Of a DNA stretch of 64,000 nt, positions 7,746-17,237 are shown piece after piece (position 1 is the stretch's first letter; each line of letters begins with the position of its first letter). Position numbers and translations under genes: made by a program. The stretch lies in the NCBI RefSeq assembly GCF_900104635.1, contig NZ_FNWC01000005.1, forward strand, positions 62,001 to 126,000. Reading direction: 5' to 3'. Below the pieces are notes generated by a model. It had not been told where the DNA came from, did no database searches, and saw only the letters and a list, made by a program, of their open reading frames with translations. The DNA comes from Coprococcus phoceensis (lineage in GTDB: Bacteria; Bacillota; Clostridia; Lachnospirales; Lachnospiraceae).

Positions 7746-8160
7746 CTTCGTTGAATTTATAACCTACGCCCCAGACAGTGATAATGTATATCGGATTGTC
7801 TGGGTCGGGTTCTATCTTTTTTCGCAATTTACGAATGAACGAGGGAAGATTACTAGTATCTTTTGGCATATCTTCAAATCCCCATACATTCTCGTAAAGC
7901 TGTTCTTTGGTAAATACCTGTCCTTTATGTAAATAAAGGAAGTATAATAAATCAAATTCTTTTGAAGTCAAGGAAACAGCAATACCATTTTTGTCTATAA
8001 CAGTTCTCTTAAATAAGCTGAATTGCAGTTCCTTTGATTTATTTTCTGAAATGGTAGAAGTAGATAACTGCTCAGCAATCCATTCAATAGCCTGCTGAAC
8101 TATTTTTTCTTCATTGTCTGAAATTTCAATTAGTATAATTTTCCCATGCTAATCGCTCCT
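7700..8160. repeat. Direct repeat copy B bracketing the ABC/two-component cassette
   Basis: Same orientation and nearly identical to 1753-2215 through to the ATCGCTCCTT upstream of the wHTH start, after which the sequences diverge. Confidence 0.85.
7735..8147 (-). CDS. Winged-helix (OmpR-type) DNA-binding protein, copy B, frame broken after codon 3
   Basis: Nearly identical to the gene at 1790-2202: the same winged-helix C-terminus (one Ser to Asn change in the final YKF(S/N)EEKP), the same upstream 58 open codons with one Ala/Thr difference, and the same ATG GGA AAA start in the wrong frame behind AGGAG. The upstream codons have stayed open in both copies, which argues against long decay. 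It probably marks the original position of this gene next to tcpC, with the cassette inserted by recombination that duplicated it. Confidence 0.6.
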
Positions 8161-8217
8161 TGTAAAATAATGTGAAATTTAAATTTTAATGAAACACTCT
8201 TAATATATATTGCAAAT

Positions 8218-8409
8218 TTAACGTATTTTAACCTCCTTAGGTATAACAATCATAAGAATGATATATGCAATAATGATTTTTGGAAAAACAAAAACCGTTA
8301 CAGTAAATAGTAATCTTACTATTTTAGCGTCTACATTAAAACACTTTGCTAAACCACCACAAACCCCAAAAAAGATTTTCCCTTTTCTTATTCTATATAG
8401 TTTATTCAT
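8218..8409 (-). CDS. PspC-domain membrane protein
   Basis: A 63-residue PspC protein: the N-terminal (Y/L)R(I/S)..GK.(I/L)(F/G)GVCGGLA motif is present as KGKIFFGVCGGLAKCFNVD, followed by a C-terminal hydrophobic stretch (about residues 32-55). PspC proteins sense or respond to envelope stress. It overlaps the fused tcpC fragment by eight bases (stop/start overlap), indicating co-translation with the fragment's membrane tail, which may derive from the usual pspC partner gene. It belongs to the cargo segment. Confidence 0.85.
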   Translation of the reverse strand: MNKLYRIRKGKIFFGVCGGLAKCFNVDAKIVRLLFTVTVFVFPKIIIAYIILMIVIPKEVKIR

Positions 8410-8988
8410 TAGCCTTTTTCCTTTGTCTATGGTTTAAATTTTTTAATAAGATAGCTGAGATACAACCGCATAAGATCAATATTCCCAAACTACAAATATA
8501 ATTCTGAATAGTTGTTTCGTAATACCCAGAAATACCAAATATTGCTGTGATATCAGCGTCCACGCTTGCGTCTGCTTCTGCTGTCTTTGGTTCATAGTCT
8601 GATTTTTGGATTGCTGGTGCAAGGGTAGGGTTCTGAATGATTACCATATCCCCGTCAGAGTCTACATGGACTTTTACGGTATAGGTTGCCTTGACCGCTG
8701 TTGTCTGTTCTCCCTCTTTTATCTGCTGATCTACTTCGTAGGTAGCAGAAAAAGTGTCCGTTCCCGACTGTTCGATATTCCATACAATCACATCTGTAAC
8801 TGTGGAACTAGTCGGTATATCGGTTCTAATGGTATCCACATTCAAGTCCTGCAATTCTTTTGTCAGATAAACGCTGATTGCCTGTGTCCTTGCTTTGATA
8901 GCTTCTTTGCTGTTGTTCCATGTGTAATAGGACTTCTCAAAGTTCTTCACGAAATTTTCAATCCCGTTGGTATCGTTTAATCGTAACT
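8402..8988 (-). pseudogene. Truncated tcpC copy fused to a foreign membrane tail
   Basis: The frame from about 8988 to 8551 duplicates the central part of tcpC at 10959-11393 (same GIENFVKNF, SYYTWNNSKEAI and EQSGTDTFSATYEVDQQI segments with few changes). The N-terminal membrane anchor and the whole C-terminal NTF2-like domain are missing. An in-frame TGA stands just upstream, so translation could start only at the internal GTG/ATG near 8950. After ADASVDAD the sequence switches to an unrelated tail of about 50 residues with one membrane segment (residues about 150-172) and a basic end (RQRKKANE). This looks like a recombination junction; the tail may belong to a gene once paired with pspC. 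The hybrid frame is open and could be expressed. Confidence 0.75.
8551..8985. repeat. Direct repeat of an internal tcpC segment (copy 1)
   Basis: About 435 bp nearly identical and in the same orientation to 10959-11393 inside the intact tcpC. The two copies bracket the DUF4865/LysR pair. Confidence 0.85.
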
Positions 8989-9141
8989 GTATAGTTTGTC
9001 AGCCTTGTGTATTCATGCCTTTTAGAAGTAATGTTTAAATTTAATCCCAACCTACCACATAGCTTTTTAGTAGATATAGCCCCATAGCCAGTTGCATTTG
9101 TTTTTTTGCATATTTAAGTATTCAATATTTCAAAACATATT

Positions 9142-9666
9142 TTATTGTGACAAATGCAAAATTGAATAAATTTTTCCAATAGTTTTTTTAATAGGTCTAT
9201 CTTTATAGAAATAGTATTCCACATATTTCCATTTATCTGGATTGTATATTAACACTTTACTTGTACAGTCATCTTTCTCCAATGAAAAATTTATAGCTTT
9301 CATTTGTTTCATTGGTGTAATTTCATGTTCAATTTCAAGAGCAAACTTTGACAGATTAAAGTCTTTTCCTAAACAACATGTTATTGGAATACCTATATTT
9401 ATTTTTTGCCAACCGAATGAACTTAAAATATTATCATAGTAACCATCAAAAATGAATTTGTTCATGCCATCATTATTCTGCCATATATATAGTGGAGAAT
9501 ACTCATTACAACTCTTTGAAGAATCTCTTTTTTCAGATATGAGATATGCTTTAAATATTAAATCTTGAAAGCCATCCGTTCTATGTCCATTATCAGCTAC
9601 TCGCTGTCTAATCACATTCATGTCGTAGTTATCTGGTAGTGAAATCTTATATTGCATAGCAATCAT
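9142..9666 (-). CDS. DUF4865 family protein
   Basis: A 174-residue protein beginning MIAMQYKISLPDNYDMNVIR behind AGGAGG, with the pattern (GHRTDGFQDLIFKAYLISEK, PLYIWQNNDGMNKF) that I recall for DUF4865 proteins. It has no signal peptide or membrane segment. DUF4865 genes commonly stand next to a LysR regulator, exactly as here, with divergent promoters. The function is unknown; a small cytoplasmic enzyme-like or stress-related role has been supposed. The AT-rich codon use differs from the surrounding conjugation genes, consistent with cargo. Confidence 0.8.
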   Translation of the reverse strand: MIAMQYKISLPDNYDMNVIRQRVADNGHRTDGFQDLIFKAYLISEKRDSSKSCNEYSPLYIWQNNDGMNKFIFDGYYDNILSSFGWQKINIGIPITCCLGKDFNLSKFALEIEHEITPMKQMKAINFSLEKDDCTSKVLIYNPDKWKYVEYYFYKDRPIKKTIGKIYSILHLSQ

Positions 9667-9704
9667 TATTTTTTCCTCCTATCTATCCTGCTTCAAATTT
9701 CAAT

Positions 9705-9740
9705 TTAATTATACATATTAGTTCGTTATGTGTATAATAG
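9705..9740. promoter_or_regulatory. Divergent promoter with imperfect palindrome (LysR site candidate)
   Basis: Between the DUF4865 and LysR genes lies ATACATAT-N8-(TATGTGTAT), an imperfect inverted repeat overlapping a TATAAT -10 box (about 9733-9738) for the LysR gene. LysR regulators typically bind such sites in divergent intergenic regions. Confidence 0.45.
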
Positions 9741-9788
9741 TTGTAAATGATGATATATATCATTTTAAATAATACTGGAGGTGCTATT

Positions 9789-10640
9789 ATGGAAAGTCTG
9801 GAACTTAGAATATTTAGAGAAGTTGCTTATACAAAATCAATATCGAAAACTGCGGAAAATATGGGGTATGTTCAATCTAATATAACTGCACATATCAAAA
9901 AACTGGAAGGTGAATTAAACACGACACTATTCATTCGCCATAGCAAAGGCGTAACCCTCACAAAAGATGGAGAAAAATTACTGTATCAAGCAGAAAAGAT
10001 AATCTCTTTACTCGATAAGACCTTACAATCTTTTCAGAACAATCCTAAAACTTTAAAAATTGGCACAACGCAGACAATAGCTGGTTATTTATTGCCCAAA
10101 TGTATCATTGAATATCAAAAACAGTTTCCAAATGTGTCATTGTCAGTTTCCACACTAAATCAAGACGACTTAGACCATAGCCTATATAATGGACTATTAG
10201 ATTGTATAATCACTAACAGTACCCACAATATTACACAAGGTAAGCAGGTTTTGGAATTTCAAGAAAATTTAATGCTGGCAACTCCATGCTCCTGCAATTC
10301 CATAAATGATATCTTTGCATATCCAATTATCATAAATAATATCAAGTCCTGCCCCTACAGAGAAGCCCTTTTGGATTGGTGGAACTTACATCAATCGAAA
10401 TCACCAATGATAATTGAATTAGATACTGTAGAAGCAATTCTTAATACCGTTACTATGGGCGGTGGAATATCATTATTACCAAAATATATTTTAGCAGATA
10501 AACAAAATATCAATAGCTTCTATATTGAAGATTTGCAATATACATCAATTCACATGTGGATTGCTATGAATAAGCTTACATCAGAATATTTTACTTTAAA
10601 GGACATTCTAAAAAAACAATTTAAAATAGATAACAACTAA
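9789..10640 (+). CDS. LysR-family transcriptional regulator
   Basis: 283 residues from ATG 9789, with GGAGGTG seven bases upstream; a longer frame to 9747 lacks a ribosome binding site. The N-terminal winged HTH (LRIFREVAYTKSISKTAENM, then TAHIKKLE) is followed by a periplasmic-binding-protein-like effector domain with the usual LKIGTTQTIAGYLLP opening. It is divergent from the DUF4865 gene and probably controls it. It runs opposite to the conjugation operon and converges on tcpC, with a terminator between. Confidence 0.92.
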   Translation: MESLELRIFREVAYTKSISKTAENMGYVQSNITAHIKKLEGELNTTLFIRHSKGVTLTKDGEKLLYQAEKIISLLDKTLQSFQNNPKTLKIGTTQTIAGYLLPKCIIEYQKQFPNVSLSVSTLNQDDLDHSLYNGLLDCIITNSTHNITQGKQVLEFQENLMLATPCSCNSINDIFAYPIIINNIKSCPYREALLDWWNLHQSKSPMIIELDTVEAILNTVTMGGGISLLPKYILADKQNINSFYIEDLQYTSIHMWIAMNKLTSEYFTLKDILKKQFKIDNN

Positions 10641-10674
10641 GGCAGATAACCACGGCATGGTGTACCTGCCTTTT
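10639..10674. terminator. Terminator between the convergent LysR and tcpC genes
   Basis: AAGGCAG and CTGCCTT form the stem, with a T-run on the plus strand and an A/T-rich start on the minus side. Confidence 0.65.
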
Positions 10675-10680
10675 ACTATG

Positions 10681-11583
10681 TTATCCTACAATCTTCCAGT
10701 TATTATCTTTATGTAGCACTAGCTCAAACTGCGATACCTGCGTTGCCTTTGTCTGATTATCAAGGAATTTTACTGCTACCTTGACTTTTACATTGTCCCC
10801 GTCCTTTGTAAAGATAGGGGTTACCAATTCAGAATAAAGGTAGTCCCTGCCGATAGGTTCAAGCACATTTCCCGATACATAATAGGCAAGCTCTTTTTCT
10901 GTGGCTGTCGGGTACAGCTTAAAGAATGTTTCCAGAAATGCGGTAGCGTCGTTGACGGTATCAGCGTCTACACTTGCGTCTGCTTCTGGTGTCTTTGGCT
11001 CATAGTCTGATTTTTTGATTGCTGGTGCAAGGGTAGGGTTCTGAATGATTACCATATCCCCGTCAGCGTCTACATGGACTTTTACGGTATAGGTTGCCTT
11101 GACCGCTGTTGTCTGTTCTCCCTCTTTTATCTGCTGATCTACTTCGTAGGTAGCAGAAAAAGTGTCCGTTCCCGACTGTTCGATATTCCATACAATCACA
11201 TCTGTTACCGTGGAACTAGTCGGTATGTCGGTTCTAATGGTATCCACATTCAAGTCCTGTAATTCCTCTGTCAGATAACCGCTGATTGCCTGCGTCCTTG
11301 CTTCAATCGCTTCTTTGCTGTTATTCCATGTGTAGTAGGACTTTGCAAAGTTCTTCACGAAATTTTCAATCCCGCTGGTGTCCTGCAAACGAAGTTCAAT
11401 GATTTCTTTTTCATGGGTCGTGTGCTGGTCGATAGCGGTAAAGTTCTTATATACTCCAAAGCTCACGCTTGCGATAAGCACCACCCACAACGCAATCACG
11501 GTTTTCTGATGTGTGCCTACCTTGACAGTACGCACCTTTTTTTCTTTGATAGTTTCTGTCTGTTTCTTATTCTTCTTAAACAT
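10681..11583 (-). CDS. tcpC: Conjugal transfer protein TcpC (Orf13-like)
   Basis: About 300 residues: basic N-terminus, one membrane segment (about residues 27-46) and a two-part extracellular region with NTF2-like folds, as in TcpC of pCW3 and Orf13 of Tn916, a VirB8-like component of the transfer channel. ATG 11583 lies ten bases after AAAGGA; TTG 11592 is less likely. It directly follows the NlpC/P60 gene, the order seen in Tn916. An internal 430-bp segment is duplicated at 8551-8985. It is the last intact gene of the transfer operon before cargo begins. Confidence 0.9.
   Translation of the reverse strand: MFKKNKKQTETIKEKKVRTVKVGTHQKTVIALWVVLIASVSFGVYKNFTAIDQHTTHEKEIIELRLQDTSGIENFVKNFAKSYYTWNNSKEAIEARTQAISGYLTEELQDLNVDTIRTDIPTSSTVTDVIVWNIEQSGTDTFSATYEVDQQIKEGEQTTAVKATYTVKVHVDADGDMVIIQNPTLAPAIKKSDYEPKTPEADASVDADTVNDATAFLETFFKLYPTATEKELAYYVSGNVLEPIGRDYLYSELVTPIFTKDGDNVKVKVAVKFLDNQTKATQVSQFELVLHKDNNWKIVG
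10959..11393. repeat. Direct repeat of an internal tcpC segment (copy 2, in the intact gene)
   Basis: Matches 8551-8985 in the same orientation with only scattered base changes. Similarity ends inside TATCAGCGTC at one side and near the codons for DTSGIENF at the other. Confidence 0.85.
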
Positions 11584-11599
11584 ATTTTTCAAGTCCTTT

Positions 11600-12607
11600 C
11601 TATTGTTTTACTCGTCCTACACCGATTAAGTGCTGTTGCCAGTAACTACTACTTAGGTCTGTATATCCTATCGGGTCGCCTGCATGGTACATCTGGTTAT
11701 TCCCTACATAAATTGCAACGTGCGTTACATAAGTACCAGCGTTATAGGTGGAATGGAAAAACACCAAATCGCCTGCTTTTGCCTGCGAGAGTGGAAGATG
11801 TTGGGTTGCGTCATACTGTGCTTGTGCCGTTCTCGGTAAGGAGATACCAGCTTTTCCATAGCACCATTGCGTAAGTCCCGAACAGTCAAAGGAAGTGTTT
11901 GGATTGCTACCGCCATATACATACTTCCAGCCTTGATATTTCAACGCTTCATTCATTACCTTTTGTGCCAGTTCTCCCGATACCTGCGGAACAGTCAAAT
12001 ACTGATTGACTAATTCGACATAGAACATATTTCCATAGCCATACCGCCAGCCCCCGTTCTTCGCAACGGCTATCGGGTTGGTGTAGGTTATTTTCTTTCC
12101 ACCCGATTTCTCACGAGCGAAGCTCTCTGCAAGATTAAAAGTGTGTTTCTTTCCTTTTCCTGCCACATATCCCACATAGCCACCGCCATAGTTATAGGAC
12201 TGTATCGCTACATTCAAATCGTCGATACCTTGATTTTTGCAGGAAGAAAGCAGGGACGCAAAATACTTACACCCCTGCTTGATTGAACTTTCTGTATCTA
12301 AAGAGTTAGGTGGTAAACCAAGACTTTCCGAACTCTGCATAACATCTTCTGCCGTACCGCCACTTTCTACTTGAATGATAGCAAGCAGTACATTGACATA
12401 CTCGGAGATACCGTTTTCTCTGGCGTATTTTTCCACCATAGGCTGATGTTTCAAAACTTCTGCGGATAGGTTCATACCCGTAATGCCAGAAGAAAAGTTG
12501 CTGTTCTCGTCGTCGCTGTCCGCACTAATCAAGACACCAAAGAAAAGAACTACGGAAAAGAGGATAGGAAACAGACTGCCAATGATAGCGATATGTTTCA
12601 GTTTCAT
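11600..12607 (-). CDS. Conjugation cell-wall hydrolase: lysozyme-like plus NlpC/P60 (Orf14-like)
   Basis: 335 residues with an N-terminal membrane anchor (about 8-28), a lysozyme/transglycosylase-like domain (about 55-190, catalytic Glu in QVESGG) and a C-terminal NlpC/P60 peptidase (about 205-335) with the Cys of FDCSGLTQWCYG and the His of THVAIYVG. It locally opens peptidoglycan for the transfer channel, as Orf14 of Tn916 and CwlT of ICEBs1 do. The start overlaps the stop of the upstream gene by four bases (ATGA), so the two are translationally coupled. Confidence 0.94.
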   Translation of the reverse strand: MKLKHIAIIGSLFPILFSVVLFFGVLISADSDDENSNFSSGITGMNLSAEVLKHQPMVEKYARENGISEYVNVLLAIIQVESGGTAEDVMQSSESLGLPPNSLDTESSIKQGCKYFASLLSSCKNQGIDDLNVAIQSYNYGGGYVGYVAGKGKKHTFNLAESFAREKSGGKKITYTNPIAVAKNGGWRYGYGNMFYVELVNQYLTVPQVSGELAQKVMNEALKYQGWKYVYGGSNPNTSFDCSGLTQWCYGKAGISLPRTAQAQYDATQHLPLSQAKAGDLVFFHSTYNAGTYVTHVAIYVGNNQMYHAGDPIGYTDLSSSYWQQHLIGVGRVKQ

Positions 12608-14790
12608 TTTTTCTTCTGTCCTTTCTTCGTTACAAGGTTACGGTTCTTCTCTGTGGTCTGCGTTTGCTGAACCTTTGTCCTGCGGTCTTTGGTGTAATTC
12701 TGGCGTGTTTCCTGCGATACTACTTTTTCTACATTCTGCCTATGTACTGGCTGTGCCGACTGGGTCGCTTTTCTATCAGAAGCACCAGAAGATAGCGGAC
12801 GCTCTTTGATAACAGTTGTCTTGACTGGCTCACTTGCTTTTGAAGTGGTCGCTGTGGCAGGTCGTTTGACTTCCTTCGTTTTTTCCGCACTCGGTTTTGG
12901 AATGATTGAAGTTGTGGCTGGTCGCTCATGGGGACGGGTAGCTCCCGTTGTCGCTGATCCGTCCGTCTTTCGTGCCTGCCTTGCTTCTTGTGCCTTTTGA
13001 AGCTCCATACGTTTGTCAGCGATATTTTTCTTACGCTGTTCCTGCTTTTCCAATCGTCCCGTCTGTCTGGACTGCTGTTCCTGCACCATGCCACGCTTGA
13101 AGTCGGACACGCTGGACTTTGCCTTTTCCTTTGCGGAATACACCGCATAAGCAGTCTGTGTCGGCATATCCTTGATATTCTCTTTGACAGCGTTTGCCTT
13201 ATCTTTCACTTTATTTTTCGTATCTAAGACAGCACCCACCTTTGAGCCTGCCTTACTTCCCATAGAAGTATTGTTACGCTGTGGCTGTGTGTTGGTACGG
13301 TTTCGCTTATTTTCTGTATTAGAAGATAAAAGAGAACCTGCCATAGCCCCCGTTCCAGCTCCAACCATACTTCCATGACTAACAGCCCTTGCCATGCGTC
13401 GCTCCATACGCCTAGCCCGATGTCGCATAAACAGATACGGTCTGCGGAATATGCGTCGTCCCATGCTTTGACTGTCGCCAGCATTAAGTGAGAACATACT
13501 CATTAAGTCGCCCAGCTTCATGTAGATACCAGCGAAACATACTATCTGCAAGAACGCCACCATGAAGAACGGATAGTCCGTGGATATGTTATAAAACATA
13601 CTGGAAATGCTGAACGCCACCGTTACAATGAGCGTTATGCCTGCCCGTGTCATTATGGTATTAAATACCCTCACGATTGCCTGCTTTGCCATGCTTTCAT
13701 AGCTCGGTATCATAGAAAGTAGAAAGCTGATAGGCAGAAACATTGCAAAGATAATAAAAAGTATCTGGCTGAACAACATCATGCCCGTAAGCAAGAATAC
13801 AAATATTGTGATACCTAAGTTAAAAAACAGTAGGAAGAACACCATACCCAAACGGTTTACCACCTGCGGTATTGTCAGATTGTTGTTGTCGTTGTCCTCT
13901 ATTTCTGTTTTCACGACTTCTTCTCTGGTCTTTCCGTCCTCGTCCTCTGGACTAGCCGATACAAGAGCTTCCACACGGTCTGTCCCGATTTCTTCTGCGT
14001 TGCTGTTGCCGAATTGTAAGAGTAGCCACGGCTGTTCTACTTGAATAGAAAATAAACTGTCCCGTATCAAGTCCACGCTGTCCTTGCCCTCGCTGTCAGA
14101 GTTGGGGAGCATGATTTTTGTTCCCAAGTCCAAAGAAGCGGTACTGATGTCACTGGAAAATTCATTTATCTTCTTGATGTAGTCGGGAGCATAGGCAATA
14201 AACGAAGCGGACAGAATGAACACCACTACAAAGTTGATAACGGCGTGAAGTGCCTTGCTGGTTTCCCGTTTTATCAGTCCCGTATAGGCAACATACATTC
14301 CCACCACTAAGATAATGAGAAGCAGGAAACCAACATAGAAGCCCGTAGAAGAAAAGCCATTCTCGGTAACGCCTGCAAGGGTCTGTATGCTTTTTCCGAT
14401 ACTGTCTGCCATATCATTGATGAAGTCCAGCTTATAGGCTTCCTGCACCACATAGCCCGTAGCATTGCTTAAATATAAACTGATAGTCCAGACAAAATTA
14501 GTAATGCAGTAAAGTCCGTACTGCACCGATTTTCCGATACCGTCCAGCCAGTTCCACGGAAGCCACGACCAGCTATTATCCACATAAAAATCAAGCTGGT
14601 AGTTGGAAAGGGGATATTTTGAATATAGATTTTCTGCGTTTATGGTATCGTCCACAAGCCCCGTCGCATGAGCCACCGTCCCCAAAAGTGAAAGCAGGAT
14701 AAGGGAGAGTGCCACCACGAACAGAGCCATTTTGAGAAAGTGGAAAATCTTCTTTTTTGTGAACGCACCTTTTATCCTTTCTTTCATCAC
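12604..14790 (-). CDS. Polytopic conjugation membrane protein (Orf15-like, VirB6 role)
   Basis: 728 residues. An N-terminal signal-like segment is followed by about seven more hydrophobic segments (roughly residues 90-110, 150-170, 185-205, 310-340, 345-370, 385-405 and 410-430), then a long basic, low-complexity cytoplasmic tail of about 280 residues rich in K, R, Q and T, ending TKKGQKKK. This is the architecture of Orf15 of Tn916 and TcpH-type proteins, thought to form the inner-membrane channel with the VirB4-like ATPase. It overlaps both neighbours by four bases. Confidence 0.9.
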   Translation of the reverse strand: MMKERIKGAFTKKKIFHFLKMALFVVALSLILLSLLGTVAHATGLVDDTINAENLYSKYPLSNYQLDFYVDNSWSWLPWNWLDGIGKSVQYGLYCITNFVWTISLYLSNATGYVVQEAYKLDFINDMADSIGKSIQTLAGVTENGFSSTGFYVGFLLLIILVVGMYVAYTGLIKRETSKALHAVINFVVVFILSASFIAYAPDYIKKINEFSSDISTASLDLGTKIMLPNSDSEGKDSVDLIRDSLFSIQVEQPWLLLQFGNSNAEEIGTDRVEALVSASPEDEDGKTREEVVKTEIEDNDNNNLTIPQVVNRLGMVFFLLFFNLGITIFVFLLTGMMLFSQILFIIFAMFLPISFLLSMIPSYESMAKQAIVRVFNTIMTRAGITLIVTVAFSISSMFYNISTDYPFFMVAFLQIVCFAGIYMKLGDLMSMFSLNAGDSQSMGRRIFRRPYLFMRHRARRMERRMARAVSHGSMVGAGTGAMAGSLLSSNTENKRNRTNTQPQRNNTSMGSKAGSKVGAVLDTKNKVKDKANAVKENIKDMPTQTAYAVYSAKEKAKSSVSDFKRGMVQEQQSRQTGRLEKQEQRKKNIADKRMELQKAQEARQARKTDGSATTGATRPHERPATTSIIPKPSAEKTKEVKRPATATTSKASEPVKTTVIKERPLSSGASDRKATQSAQPVHRQNVEKVVSQETRQNYTKDRRTKVQQTQTTEKNRNLVTKKGQKKK

Positions 14791-17237
14791 TCCACCTCAT
14801 TTCTCTGTACGGGCGGTCTGGTATCAAAAGCGTGTAACAGTTCTTCAAAGACTGGGTGTATCTGTACCACACCGACACGCCCGTATAAGTCCTGCAATAA
14901 GCATTGTCCGTTCTCTAAATTACGCAAGCGTTTCTGGTTGTTCTCGTCGTCCTTGTCGATACCGAAAAACTCTAAGGTCTGCTTTATCTCGTTAATGTCC
15001 GTAGAACGAAAGGCAAATTTCAAGCCGATATTGTTTTTCAGACTTTCCTTTGATACGTCGCCAGAAGATTGTGTAACGAAATAAACGCCTGCCTGCATAG
15101 CTCGTCCAGCACGAACCAGCTTATTTGATAAAGTTTCGCCTTGTGCCACGTTTAAGAACGCCCACGCTTCGTCCAAATCGACAATCTTGAAAATGCTTCT
15201 GTCCGAATGGATAAAATCAAGGGCAAAGGTACTAATCACAATCAGCATAGACACCGACAATAATTCAATGGTCGTGTATTCCTCAAAGGTCGTGTCCTTA
15301 TCTGGCAAGACAAGGTCGGCTACTTGAATGATATTGAGCTGGTTATCCAGACTGATAGCATTTTCTACCGTACCGTCCGAAAACAGCAGGTGTGCAAAAT
15401 CATAGTCCGTGAAGCTGTCAATATGGTCTGCAATATTTCTTGATATGGGTGTATCTTCACGGCGTAGCTCGTCTATCACATGGAGCAAACCCCGACTGTC
15501 GCTCTGGGTAACGGAACGCACCGCTTTTCGTAACACGGGGAATTTTTCGCCGTCCCTAGAGGAAATACCCGTTAAAAATGTCAAGATGTCGATAGCCAGA
15601 CTTTCAGCGTCTTTTACATTCTTCATAATCACAAATGGGTCAAGAAGTCCTGCATTGTCCTTGTCGCTGGTAAGGTTTACGATATTGATTTCATGGGCGA
15701 TTTCTGGAAGTGTTTCTTTCCAGTTGCCACGCTCACTTTTAGGGTCTAAGATAACCGCTTGTCCCCCAAAGAGAACAGAGTAGTACACCAGAAGATTGTT
15801 GCAGAACGACTTCCCACCGCCAAGCGAACCGACAAAAGCAGAAGCAAGGGCGTTGGTAACTGTACCTTTTACACCTTGACTGGCAAGGGACGGTTGCAGG
15901 TACACATTTCTTCCCGTATCAACGGAATATCCCATATAGATACCCGTAGTTTCCCCTAACTGCTGGGTAGCACCAAAGCCAAGTCCTGCCAAGAAGTCTG
16001 ATTTTACATACTGCACATAATCATTGATATATCGCTTGCTGGCAGGAAGAAATTCAGAATGAAGCCCCAGCATATCCCCAGCAGGACGCACCAGCTTTAC
16101 ATTGAGGTCGTCGTAAAAGTCCTTGACTTCATCACAACGGCGTTTCAGCTCGTCAAGATCGGGTGCAGACACCCGTATCACGTAGCTTAACTTATACATA
16201 CTTTCTTTGCCCTGGTCTAAGTCTGTTTCCAGTTCGTCCACGCTGTCTAATGCGTCCACCACATTTGAGCTGGTTTCACTTCCTGCTTGATAAGCGTGAT
16301 TGTCAAGGTCTTTCAATTCCTTTTTCTTATTTCTTACTGTGGTAAGAGCCTTCCTGTTCTCCACGATTTCTACATTCATAGAAGTATCAACGGGGAATGT
16401 GAATTGCTGTTGCTGGAAATAAAAGATTTCACTTGACGGAAAATCAAGCTCGCCTACAATCGCATTGACGGTAAAATAAGACACATAGCTTTCCTTGTCC
16501 CCATGTTCCAATCGTAAATACCGCTGGCTTTCCTCAATCACACACCTTGTCGGACGGATAAGGTCGTAGTATTTTATCAGAGTTTCTTTGTTCAATTTCT
16601 TCTTTGGTAGCTGATACTCATAATCTTCATAGGCAATACCGTCCCTGCCGTAAAGATGTTCCATAAGATACCCAAAATCATTGATTTCCAAGCGACGCAC
16701 CTTAAAGCGACGGGAGATTTTATTTTCCAGAAGTTTTTCCATTTTCATGTAACGGTTGATTTCATCATTCGGCATGGAAACAAAATCATTCATCAGCGTG
16801 TGGTTCACTTCATGGAGAAATTCCGTAAACGTCAGCCACGCCGATTTTTTGATGTTCTTCAGATTGAGCTGTTCTTCCGTAACCATGAGCTTAAAGCCAA
16901 GAAAAAAGCGGTAGTCCACTTGATTGTCCCCAATCATAGATACTAACGCTTCGGTCTGTTCGTCTATCTTCTGATAGGCAACTTCCTTTAATTTTCCGGT
17001 TACCAGCTTCTTTGACTGTTCCTGCATACTGCGGATTGAGCTTTCTGTGGCAATCTGCAACGCATGAATTTTACCCTCACGGGACTGGGCGATAAGCTGT
17101 CGAAAACTGTCATGCACGATAAATTTCTGCTCTGCGGATAGGAAAGAATAATTGTATGGTATCAGCTCATAGTAGGCGAACACCTCATTGTCCTTGTTCC
17201 AGACAAGGTTGTTGTCAATATATTTTATCGGGAACAT
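14787..17237 (-). CDS. VirB4-like conjugation ATPase (Orf16/TcpF-like)
   Basis: 816 residues. The C-terminal half has Walker A GSLGGGKSFCNN, an AVILDPKSERG strand and Walker B IFKIVDLDEAWAFL; the N-terminal half is the CagE/VirB4-like region. It powers assembly or transfer through the type IV secretion-like channel. ATG 17237 follows AAGGAG by eight bases and lies inside the end of tcpE (23-base overlap). Length and context match Orf16 of Tn916. Confidence 0.94.
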   Translation of the reverse strand: MFPIKYIDNNLVWNKDNEVFAYYELIPYNYSFLSAEQKFIVHDSFRQLIAQSREGKIHALQIATESSIRSMQEQSKKLVTGKLKEVAYQKIDEQTEALVSMIGDNQVDYRFFLGFKLMVTEEQLNLKNIKKSAWLTFTEFLHEVNHTLMNDFVSMPNDEINRYMKMEKLLENKISRRFKVRRLEINDFGYLMEHLYGRDGIAYEDYEYQLPKKKLNKETLIKYYDLIRPTRCVIEESQRYLRLEHGDKESYVSYFTVNAIVGELDFPSSEIFYFQQQQFTFPVDTSMNVEIVENRKALTTVRNKKKELKDLDNHAYQAGSETSSNVVDALDSVDELETDLDQGKESMYKLSYVIRVSAPDLDELKRRCDEVKDFYDDLNVKLVRPAGDMLGLHSEFLPASKRYINDYVQYVKSDFLAGLGFGATQQLGETTGIYMGYSVDTGRNVYLQPSLASQGVKGTVTNALASAFVGSLGGGKSFCNNLLVYYSVLFGGQAVILDPKSERGNWKETLPEIAHEINIVNLTSDKDNAGLLDPFVIMKNVKDAESLAIDILTFLTGISSRDGEKFPVLRKAVRSVTQSDSRGLLHVIDELRREDTPISRNIADHIDSFTDYDFAHLLFSDGTVENAISLDNQLNIIQVADLVLPDKDTTFEEYTTIELLSVSMLIVISTFALDFIHSDRSIFKIVDLDEAWAFLNVAQGETLSNKLVRAGRAMQAGVYFVTQSSGDVSKESLKNNIGLKFAFRSTDINEIKQTLEFFGIDKDDENNQKRLRNLENGQCLLQDLYGRVGVVQIHPVFEELLHAFDTRPPVQRNEVE

